A DNA stretch of 12,381 nucleotides, from positions 1-12,381 of the forward strand of contig DASVDK010000251.1 in the NCBI GenBank assembly GCA_036381125.1, written 5' to 3'. The translations under genes and the position numbers were made by a program. Origin of the DNA: DASVDK01 sp036381125 [NCBI: Thermodesulfobacteriota bacterium] (GTDB lineage: Bacteria > DASVDK01). How positions within the stretch are numbered: position 1 is the first letter of the stretch; each line of letters opens with the position of its first letter. Below the pieces are notes generated by a model. That model did not search any database. It was not told where the DNA came from and saw only the letters and a program-made list of their open reading frames with translations. This document shows positions 6,888-12,381 of the stretch, piece after piece.

Positions 6888-8387
6888 ATGCGGCTCGCCG
6901 TGCTCGGCCTGCACCACGAGACGAACACCTTCGCGCCGACCGCGACGACCTGCGAGGACTTCGCCCGCGCGGGGATCCTGCGCGGCGGCGAGGTCGTCCG
7001 GGCCTACCGCGACTCCCACGCCACGCTCGCCGGCTTCTTCGACGCGGCCGAGCGCCACGGCGCCGACTGCGTCCCCCTGCTCTACACGACCACCGAGCCC
7101 TCGGGCACGATCACCGCCGATGCGTTCGACCGGATCGTCGGCGAGATGCTCGATCGGCTCGCCTCCGGCGGGCCCTGGGACGGCGTCCTGCTGGCGCAGC
7201 ACGGCGCGGCCGTGGCCGAGGGCTACCCCGACGCCGACGGCGAGATCGCCGCGCGCGTCCGCGAGGTCGTCGGCCCGGCGGTGCCGATCGGCCTGGCCCT
7301 CGACATGCACGCCAACATCTCCCGGCGCATGATCGAGAACGTGACGGCGACGGTCGTCTACCGGACCAACCCGCACCTCGACCCGCGGCCGCGGGCCTTC
7401 GAGTGCGCCGAGATCATCGTCCGGACCGCGCGCGGCGAGGTGCACCCGGTGCAGGCGCTCGAGACGCCGCCCCTCGTCGTCAACATCGTGCGGCAGTGCA
7501 CGGACGAGGAGCCGATGCGGAGCCTGGTGCGCGACGTCGAGTCGGTCATCGACCGCGCGGGCCTTCTGTCGGCGAGCATCGCGGAAGGCTACCCGTACGC
7601 CGACGTCCCGGAGATGGGGATGTCGGTCCTCGCGGTGGCCGACGGCGACCCGGAGGCGGCCCGGGAGGCTGCCCGCTGGCTCGCCGGGCGCGCCTGGGCG
7701 CGGCGCGCCGAGATGACCGGTGCCATCGCGTCGCCCGAGGAGGCGCTCCGCCGGGCGGCCGCGGCCCCGCGGGGTCCGGTCGTGCTCATGGACGTCGGCG
7801 ACAACATCGGCGGCGGCAGCCCGGCCGACTCCACGGTCCTCCTCGCGACGGCGAGGCGTCTCGGGGTCCGGGGCCTCCTGCAGACGCTCTACGATCCCGA
7901 GGCCGTCGCCGCCTGCGCGGCGGCCGGCGTCGGGGCCACGGTCCGGCTGCGCGTCGGGGCGAAGACCGACGACCGGCACGGCGAGCCGGTCGAGGTCGAG
8001 GGGCGGGTGCGGCTGCTCTCCGACGGCCGCTACGAGGACCCCACGCCGACGCACGGCGGCGCCCGCTTCTTCGACGCCGGGCCGACGGCGGTGCTCGAGA
8101 CGCTCGAGGACCACACGCTCGTCCTCACGAGCCGGCGCGTCGGGAACACGAGCCGCGAGCAGATGTACGCGCTCGGCATCAGACCCGAGACCAGGCGGGT
8201 GGTCGTGGCGAAGGGGGTGGTGTCGCCCCGGCCGGCCTACGCGCCCATCGCGGCCGAGATCATCCTGGTCGACACGCCCGGGGTGACGAGCGCCGACCTG
8301 AGCCGCTTCCGGTACGAGCGGCGGCGGCGCCCGCTCTACCCGTTCGAGGCGGAGGCCGCCTATCCCGGCGGAGGGATCGCGAGATGA
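6888..8387 (+). CDS. M81 family metallopeptidase (MlrC-like)
   Basis: A 499-residue protein, the usual length for the MlrC family. The N-terminal half has the family motifs HHETNTF (9-15), LAQHGA (102-107), LDMHAN (138-143) and YRTNPHLD (158-165), supplying the His/Asp residues expected to bind a catalytic metal. The C-terminal half has MDVGDNIGGGSPADST (301-316). MlrC of Sphingomonas hydrolyses linearised microcystin and its tetrapeptide. Most relatives sit in catabolic gene clusters beside peptide-type transporters and have no known substrate, so microcystin should not be assumed here. A cytoplasmic amidase or peptidase acting on an imported amide is the cautious reading. The start follows the IclR stop by 15 bases (only 3 if ATG 6876 is used). 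The end overlaps the next gene by ATGA, indicating an operon. Confidence 0.92.
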   Translation: MRLAVLGLHHETNTFAPTATTCEDFARAGILRGGEVVRAYRDSHATLAGFFDAAERHGADCVPLLYTTTEPSGTITADAFDRIVGEMLDRLASGGPWDGVLLAQHGAAVAEGYPDADGEIAARVREVVGPAVPIGLALDMHANISRRMIENVTATVVYRTNPHLDPRPRAFECAEIIVRTARGEVHPVQALETPPLVVNIVRQCTDEEPMRSLVRDVESVIDRAGLLSASIAEGYPYADVPEMGMSVLAVADGDPEAAREAARWLAGRAWARRAEMTGAIASPEEALRRAAAAPRGPVVLMDVGDNIGGGSPADSTVLLATARRLGVRGLLQTLYDPEAVAACAAAGVGATVRLRVGAKTDDRHGEPVEVEGRVRLLSDGRYEDPTPTHGGARFFDAGPTAVLETLEDHTLVLTSRRVGNTSREQMYALGIRPETRRVVVAKGVVSPRPAYAPIAAEIILVDTPGVTSADLSRFRYERRRRPLYPFEAEAAYPGGGIAR

Positions 8388-9064
8388 CGGACGACATCGG
8401 CGCCGCCCCGGGTAGCGCGGCGTACTACGACGTTCTCGCCGCGCGCCTCGGCTCGGCGCTGCTGGCCGACATCCTCGACGACCTCGGCGTCCGGGCGAGC
8501 GTCATGCGGCACACGATCCGCCCGCTCTCCGACCGCGCCGTCGCCGTGGGGCGCGCGGCGACGATGCTCGCGGTCGACGTGTACGAGCCGCCGGCGGAGC
8601 CCTACCGGCGCCTCATGGAGGGGCTCGACGCGCTCGAGCCGGGTGCGGTCGTGGTCGTCACGACCAACGGGTCGACGCGGGCGGCCCTCTGGGGCGAGCT
8701 GCTGTCGACGGCCGTCGCCAGCCGCGGCGGCCGCGGCGCGGTGCTCGACGGCTTCACGCGGGACGCGCGTCGGATCGAGGCGATGGGGTTCCCGGTCTTC
8801 TGCACCGGGTTCTCGCCGGCCGACTCGAAGGGCCGCTGCGAGGTGATCGCGCACGGCGTCACGATCGAGGCGGGAGGCGTCCGCGTGCGGCCGGGGGACC
8901 TGGTCTTCGGCGACCGCGACGGCGTGGTCGTCGTGCCGCAGGAGCTGGAGGCCGACGCGGTCCGGCGAGCCCTCCGGAAGGCGTCCGAGGAGAACAGGGT
9001 CCGCGATGCGCTGCGCGGCGGGATGCCGGTGACCGAGGCCTTCCGTCGCTACGGCGTGCTCTAG
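8384..9064 (+). CDS. RraA-like protein / HMG-type class II aldolase
   Basis: A 226-residue member of the RraA/HMG-aldolase family. GELLSTAVASRGGRGAVLDG (104-123) and FTRDA (124-128) correspond to the phosphate/pyruvate-binding loop and the catalytic Arg-Asp pair (Arg126, Asp127). The C-terminal signature PGDLVFGDRDGVVVVP is at 170-185. Enzymatic members cleave 4-hydroxy-4-methyl-2-oxoglutarate or related 4-hydroxy-2-oxo acids to pyruvate with a divalent metal; RraA itself inhibits RNase E. The retained Arg/Asp and the catabolic setting favour aldolase or oxo-acid decarboxylase activity, which is an inference. A ribosome binding site (GGAGGG, 8370-8375) lies eight bases before the ATG. The ATG overlaps the TGA of the M81 gene, so the two are translationally coupled. 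Confidence 0.88.
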   Translation: MTDDIGAAPGSAAYYDVLAARLGSALLADILDDLGVRASVMRHTIRPLSDRAVAVGRAATMLAVDVYEPPAEPYRRLMEGLDALEPGAVVVVTTNGSTRAALWGELLSTAVASRGGRGAVLDGFTRDARRIEAMGFPVFCTGFSPADSKGRCEVIAHGVTIEAGGVRVRPGDLVFGDRDGVVVVPQELEADAVRRALRKASEENRVRDALRGGMPVTEAFRRYGVL

Positions 9065-9227
9065 GGCCTGACTACAAAGGCCGGTAGCGGGAGCAGCCGG
9101 GCCGCGCCGGACGACGGCCGGCGGGTGTGAGGAGGCCGCGGACGAGGCAGAGCGGCTCGGGGCCCCTGCCAGAGCGATGCCACGAGGCTTTGCAGACGCA
9201 GCCCAGGACGGCGGAGGGAGCGACGAC
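9065..9227 (+). other. Intergenic gap inside the catabolic block
   Basis: The largest gap in the block, 163 bp. It holds a weak hairpin, CGCCGG (9105-9110) with CCGGCG (9118-9123) and a 7-nt loop. It also contains GGCCTGAC (9065-9072) immediately after the stop, which resembles the core of the 25-bp repeats near 2755. I see no convincing promoter. It may split the block into two transcripts or simply be a spacer. Confidence 0.35.
9213..9220 (+). promoter_or_regulatory. Ribosome binding site fixing the Rid start
   Basis: GGAGGGAG lies seven bases before ATG 9228. It selects this codon over the in-frame ATG at 9177, whose extra 17 residues (MPRGFADAAQDGGGSDD) do not resemble the family. Confidence 0.7.
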
Positions 9228-9632
9228 ATGCCGAAGAGCCAGATCACCACGCGCAAGGCGCCGGCGCCGATGGGGCCCTACTCCCAGGGCCTGCGCGCGG
9301 GCGACTTCGTCTACGTGTCCGGTCAGGGGCCGATCGACCCCGAGTCCGGAAAGGTGAAGGGGACGACCATCGAGGAGCAGACGGCCTGCACGCTCGACAA
9401 CGTGAAGGCCGTCCTCGAGGCGGCCGGCGCGTCGATGGCCGACGTCGTCAAGGCCACATGCCATCTGGCCGACCTGTCCCACTTCTCGCGGTTCAACGCG
9501 GTCTACGAGCGCTACTTCCCCGAGCCGCGGCCGGTCCGGACGACGGTCGGCAGCCAACTCCTCGGGATCCTGGTCGAGGTCGACGTCGTGGCCTACGTCG
9601 GTCCCGACGCGGGCGCCAAGCCCGGTCGATAG
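9228..9632 (+). CDS. Rid family (RidA/YjgF) enamine/imine deaminase
   Basis: A 134-residue Rid protein, near the usual 125-135. It has APAPMGPYSQG (11-21, the conserved Tyr18), YVSGQGPIDPESG (29-41), Asn90 in the RFNAVYERYF helix, PVRTTV with Arg104 and VEVDVVAY with Glu117. The Arg and Glu are those needed by RidA enzymes to hydrolyse 2-aminoacrylate and related enamines/imines to 2-oxo acids and ammonia. Family members work as homotrimers in the cytoplasm. The next gene, three bases downstream, encodes a D-serine dehydratase/D-threonine aldolase-type PLP enzyme, which could generate exactly such an unstable enamine. A dedicated role in that pathway is therefore more likely than general housekeeping; this is an inference. 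Confidence 0.93.
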   Translation: MPKSQITTRKAPAPMGPYSQGLRAGDFVYVSGQGPIDPESGKVKGTTIEEQTACTLDNVKAVLEAAGASMADVVKATCHLADLSHFSRFNAVYERYFPEPRPVRTTVGSQLLGILVEVDVVAYVGPDAGAKPGR

Positions 9633-9635
9633 ACG

Positions 9636-10742
9636 ATGTCCGCGCTCTTCCCCGACCTCGACACGCCGGCCCTGGTCGTCGACCTCGACGTCATGGAGGC
9701 GAACCTCGAGCGCATGGCGGCCGAGGCCCGGCGCCGGGGGGTGCGGCTCAGGCCCCACACCAAGACGCACAAGGCGCCCTGGATCGCGAGGCGGCAGCTC
9801 GAGCTCGGGGCGAGCGGCATCACCGTGGCCAAGCTCGGCGAGGCCGAGGTCATGGTCGCGGCCGGGATCCGCGACATCCTCGTCGCCTACCCGATCGTCG
9901 GCGAGCGCAAGCTCGAGCGGCTCGCGGCGCTCGCCGCCGCGGCCGACGTGAAGGTCTCGCTCGACTCGGTCGAGGCGGCCGAAGGGGTGTCCGCGGTCGG
10001 CCGCCGGATCGGCCGCCGCGTGCCGATCTACCTGGAGATCGACACCGGCCTGCGCAGGGTCGGGGTCCTGCCGGGCCGGGAGGCGGTCGAGCTGGCGCGG
10101 GCGATGGCGCGCCTGCCGGGGGTCGAGATCGTCGCGGTGACGACCCACGGCGGCCACGTCGGCGCGGCCGAGAGCGAGGCGGCGCTCGAGGCGGCGTCCC
10201 GGGCGCAGGCCCGCGCGCTGGTCGAGACGGCCGAGGCCCTCCGCGCCGCGGGGATCGGGGTGGTCGACGCGAGCCCCGGCTCGACCCTCTCGGCGCGCTT
10301 CGACCTCGACACGCCGGGCGTCACCGAGATCCGCCCCGGGACGTACGTCTTCAACGACGCCAACACCGTGCGCCGGTGGTCGGCGTCGCTCGAGACCTGC
10401 GCCGCGTTCGTCGTCACCACCGTCGTGTCGAGGCCGGCGCCGGATCGCGCGGTCGTGGACGCGGGGAGCAAGACGTTCAGCTCGGATCGGCCGGCGGGGG
10501 GCGACGAGCACGGCTACGGGATCGTCAAGGGGCGGTCGGGACTCGTGCTGGCCAGGCTCACCGAGGAGCACGGCATGCTGCGGGTCGCGGGGGCGGCCTC
10601 GGATCTGCGAATCGGCGATCGGCTGGCGATCGTCCCGAACCACATCTGCACCGCCGTGAACCTCGCGGACGTGCTCTACGGCGTGCGGGACGGTCGGGTG
10701 GTGTCGGAGATCGCGGTCGCCGGTCGCGGGAAGCGTACGTGA
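9636..10742 (+). CDS. D-threonine aldolase / D-serine dehydratase-like PLP enzyme (fold type III)
   Basis: A 368-residue enzyme with an alanine-racemase-like N-terminal barrel and a DSD1-type C-terminal domain. LDTPALVVDLDVMEAN (8-23) opens the barrel. RPHTKTHK (39-46) carries the PLP lysine, probably Lys43. EIDTGLRRVGV (134-144) and PGSTLSA (214-220) are cofactor-pocket motifs. PNHICTAVN (334-342) holds His336 and Cys338, which match the metal-binding pair of eukaryotic D-serine dehydratase and D-threonine aldolase. Relatives either cleave D-3-hydroxyamino acids to glycine and an aldehyde or dehydrate D-serine/D-threonine. Sequence alone does not separate these. The gene starts three bases after the Rid stop with no evident ribosome binding site, consistent with coupled translation. 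The Rid neighbour favours dehydration chemistry with an enamine product. Confidence 0.9.
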   Translation: MSALFPDLDTPALVVDLDVMEANLERMAAEARRRGVRLRPHTKTHKAPWIARRQLELGASGITVAKLGEAEVMVAAGIRDILVAYPIVGERKLERLAALAAAADVKVSLDSVEAAEGVSAVGRRIGRRVPIYLEIDTGLRRVGVLPGREAVELARAMARLPGVEIVAVTTHGGHVGAAESEAALEAASRAQARALVETAEALRAAGIGVVDASPGSTLSARFDLDTPGVTEIRPGTYVFNDANTVRRWSASLETCAAFVVTTVVSRPAPDRAVVDAGSKTFSSDRPAGGDEHGYGIVKGRSGLVLARLTEEHGMLRVAGAASDLRIGDRLAIVPNHICTAVNLADVLYGVRDGRVVSEIAVAGRGKRT

Positions 10743-10756
10743 ACCCCTGGTCACGG

Positions 10757-10764
10757 AGGAGGTG
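10757..10764 (+). promoter_or_regulatory. Consensus ribosome binding site of the solute-binding protein gene
   Basis: AGGAGGTG lies four bases before ATG 10769. It is the best Shine-Dalgarno in the window, in keeping with the high expression usual for binding proteins, and it fixes the start directly before the signal peptide. Confidence 0.75.
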
Positions 10765-10768
10765 TCGC

Positions 10769-12316
10769 ATGCGGAGGATCGCGATCGGAGCGCTCGTGCT
10801 CGCCCTGAGCCTGTCCGTCGCCGGCCCGCACCGGGCGGCCGCACAGGAGGGGAAGCCGGGAGGGACGCTGCGCGTGGCCACCATCGGCGAGCCGCCGGGG
10901 CTCGATACGATGCTGCCCTACGGCATCCTGGCGCAGCACATCGGCAAGCACGTCTACGAGAACCTCTTCACCTTCGACGCCAACTGGCGCCCGGTGCCGA
11001 TGCTCGCCGAGGGCTACACGACGAGCGCCGACGGCAAGGTCTACACGATCAGGCTCCGCCGCGGCGTCAGGTTCCACGACGGCTCGACCTTCGACGCGGC
11101 CGACGTGGTCGCCTCGCTCCAGCGCTGGGTGCAGCTCGAGAGCACGGCCAAGTCGCTCCTGGCGCCGAACCTCGAGTCGATCACGGCGGTCGACCCGCAG
11201 ACGGTCGAGGTGAAGCTCAAGGCGCCCTCGTCGGTCCTGATCTACATGCTCGCCGCCGACGCGGCGCCCATGTACCCGTCGGAGCTGGTGCAGAAGTTCG
11301 GCAGCCAGCCGCTCAAGGAGTACGTCGGCACCGGGCCGTATCGCTTCGTGGAGTGGCTTCCCGACCGGCACATCGAGCTGGCCCGGTTCGACGGCTACGC
11401 CGCTCGCAGCGAGCCGGCGAGCGGCTTCGCCGGCAAGCGGGTCGCCTACCACGACACGATCCGCTTCATCCCCGTCCCGGACGTGTCGGTGCGCGTGGCC
11501 GGCGTGCAGTCGGGGCAGTACGACGTGGCGCTCGACATCAACCCCGACATGTACCAGACCCTCAAGGACGACCAGCGGGTCCGCTCGCTCTTGATCCGCC
11601 CCTTCGGGTGGCCGTTCTTCGCGATGAACAAGGCGCAGGGGCTCTTCGCCGACGTGCGGCTCAGGCGGGCGTTCCTCGCCGCGCTCGACATGGACCAGCT
11701 CATGGCGGCCGGCTTCGGCGACAAGGCGCTCTACGCGGTCAACGGCAGCATCTACCCGAAGGAGATCACCGACTGGTACACGACGGCCGGAACCGAGCCG
11801 TACAACCAGAAGGCGCCGGCCCGCGCGAAGCGGCTCCTCGAGGAGGCGGGGTACGCCGGCAAGCCGGTCCGGATCGTCACGAGCCGGCAGTACGACTTCC
11901 TCTACAAGATCAGCCTCGTGGCGGCGCAGCAGGCGCGCGCGGCCGGCTTCAACGTGGACCTCCAGGTGGTCGAGTGGGCGACGCTCGTCGAGCGGCGCCA
12001 GAAGCCGGATCAGTACGAGATCTTCGTGACGTTCAACTCCATGTCGCCGGCGCCGCCCCTCTACCAGCTCTGGCTCTTCGAGTTCTGGCCCGGCTGGTGG
12101 AAGAACGAGGAGAAGGACCGGCTCCTCGCACGGTTCGGGGCCGCCACGGACCACGCCAGCCGCGCGGAGATCTGGAGGAACATCCAGGCGCTCATCTGGA
12201 GCGAGGTGCCCATCGTCAAGGTGGGCGACTTCTTCGGCTACGCGCTCGCGTCGCCGAAGCTCGAGGGCGTGCAGGAGATCTACACGATGCCCTTCTGGAA
12301 CACCTGGACCAGGTAG
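10769..12316 (+). CDS. ABC transporter substrate-binding protein, family 5 (DppA/OppA-like)
   Basis: A 515-residue exported binding protein of the SBP_bac_5 family. The N terminus is a Sec signal: MRR, a hydrophobic core (IAIGALVLALSLSVAG) and likely cleavage after RAAA (residue 25), with no lipobox Cys. The mature protein begins GGTLRVATIGEPPGLDTM and continues with ADGKVYTIRLRRGVRFHDG, DAADVVASLQRW and GTGPYRFVEW (from about residue 187), all hallmarks of the family. Its members bind di- and oligopeptides, opines, nickel-chelates or glycosides in the periplasm and deliver them to a two-permease, two-ATPase importer. No permease gene is in this window. It lies 26 bp after the PLP enzyme gene in the same direction, so its ligand is probably the compound that the preceding enzymes degrade. 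A strong double hairpin follows its stop. Confidence 0.94.
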   Translation: MRRIAIGALVLALSLSVAGPHRAAAQEGKPGGTLRVATIGEPPGLDTMLPYGILAQHIGKHVYENLFTFDANWRPVPMLAEGYTTSADGKVYTIRLRRGVRFHDGSTFDAADVVASLQRWVQLESTAKSLLAPNLESITAVDPQTVEVKLKAPSSVLIYMLAADAAPMYPSELVQKFGSQPLKEYVGTGPYRFVEWLPDRHIELARFDGYAARSEPASGFAGKRVAYHDTIRFIPVPDVSVRVAGVQSGQYDVALDINPDMYQTLKDDQRVRSLLIRPFGWPFFAMNKAQGLFADVRLRRAFLAALDMDQLMAAGFGDKALYAVNGSIYPKEITDWYTTAGTEPYNQKAPARAKRLLEEAGYAGKPVRIVTSRQYDFLYKISLVAAQQARAAGFNVDLQVVEWATLVERRQKPDQYEIFVTFNSMSPAPPLYQLWLFEFWPGWWKNEEKDRLLARFGAATDHASRAEIWRNIQALIWSEVPIVKVGDFFGYALASPKLEGVQEIYTMPFWNTWTR

Positions 12317-12320
12317 GGCC

Positions 12321-12362
12321 GACGCACTTGCGTCGCGGGGGCCGGCCGAGGCCGGCCCCCGC
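12321..12362 (+). terminator. Tandem hairpins after the solute-binding protein gene
   Basis: A small hairpin, GACGC/GCGTC (12321-12325 with 12330-12334, ACTT loop), is followed at once by a very strong one: 12335-12346 pairs with 12351-12362 over 12 bp around a CGAG loop. They begin five bases after the stop. There is no U-run. They may end the operon or protect the 3' end of the binding-protein message from decay. Confidence 0.6.
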
Positions 12363-12381
12363 GCCTGACCCGAGGGCGGCA

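Noticed and set aside
4860-8114. A 1084-codon open frame on the minus strand
   Set aside because: It lies antisense to the BI-1 end, the alcohol dehydrogenase, IclR and M81 genes, all of which have family motifs. Its translation is a low-complexity mixture of R, D, G, A, H and E without motifs. Such frames arise because stop codons are rare opposite GC-rich codons.
6308-8383. A long upstream extension of the RraA-like frame
   Set aside because: It is an out-of-frame reading of the IclR and M81 genes. The true start at 8384 has a ribosome binding site and an ATGA overlap with the previous stop.
6888-8387. Naming the M81 protein as a microcystin-degrading enzyme and the locus as an mlr cluster
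   Set aside because: There is no MlrA- or MlrB-like gene and no reason to expect microcystin as substrate. Most MlrC homologues lie in unrelated catabolic clusters.
9458-10768. An upstream extension of the binding-protein frame
   Set aside because: It reads through the Rid and PLP-enzyme genes in another frame. A signal peptide and a perfect Shine-Dalgarno mark 10769 as the start.
9072-10844. Long minus-strand open frames opposite the Rid, PLP-enzyme and binding-protein genes (also 10751-12154)
   Set aside because: The same composition artefact: no recognisable domain, and fully antisense to genes with clear motifs and ribosome binding sites.

Overview
The window is a very GC-rich, densely packed bacterial chromosome segment. 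Nearly every codon ends in G or C, so many long antisense and shifted frames are open but spurious. The gene content points to a Gram-negative (didermic) bacterium: a TesA-like exported esterase divergent from a YbbA/YbbP-type ABC system, a BI-1/YccA membrane protein, and a Sec-exported peptide-type binding protein. I cannot fix the phylum; a high-GC proteobacterial or Rokubacteria/Methylomirabilota-like soil lineage would fit. No tRNA, rRNA, CRISPR, phage or transposase gene was seen.

Left part (1-4036). On the minus strand lie a YbbP-like permease (start GTG at 1261, running off the left edge) and its ATPase YbbA, overlapping by the stop/start. The esterase gene tesA runs divergently on the plus strand, and the two predicted start codons overlap in one CATG. 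This is the arrangement known from E. coli tesA/ybbA-ybbP. tesA converges on a class I/II aminotransferase gene. The 117-bp gap between them holds three tandem 25-bp repeats flanked by inverted half-copies and hairpins.

Middle (4037-6050). A clear sigma70-type promoter drives a seven-helix BI-1/YccA family protein. A strong 12-bp hairpin follows, then a zinc-dependent alcohol dehydrogenase gene.

Right part (6013-12381). A promoter plus an IclR-type palindromic operator precede an IclR-family regulator. Five genes follow in the same direction: an MlrC (M81) metallopeptidase-like protein, an RraA/HMG-aldolase-like protein, a Rid-family enamine/imine deaminase, a D-threonine aldolase/D-serine dehydratase-like PLP enzyme, and a family-5 extracellular solute-binding protein. 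Two consecutive hairpins close the block. I read it as an inducible catabolic module: import of a peptide-like or amino-acid-derived compound, amide hydrolysis, PLP-dependent cleavage or dehydration of a D-hydroxyamino acid, Rid-assisted deamination, and retro-aldol cleavage to central metabolites. The substrate is not known. All cores are recognisable families; the combination is the most interesting feature of the window, along with the 25-bp repeat array.
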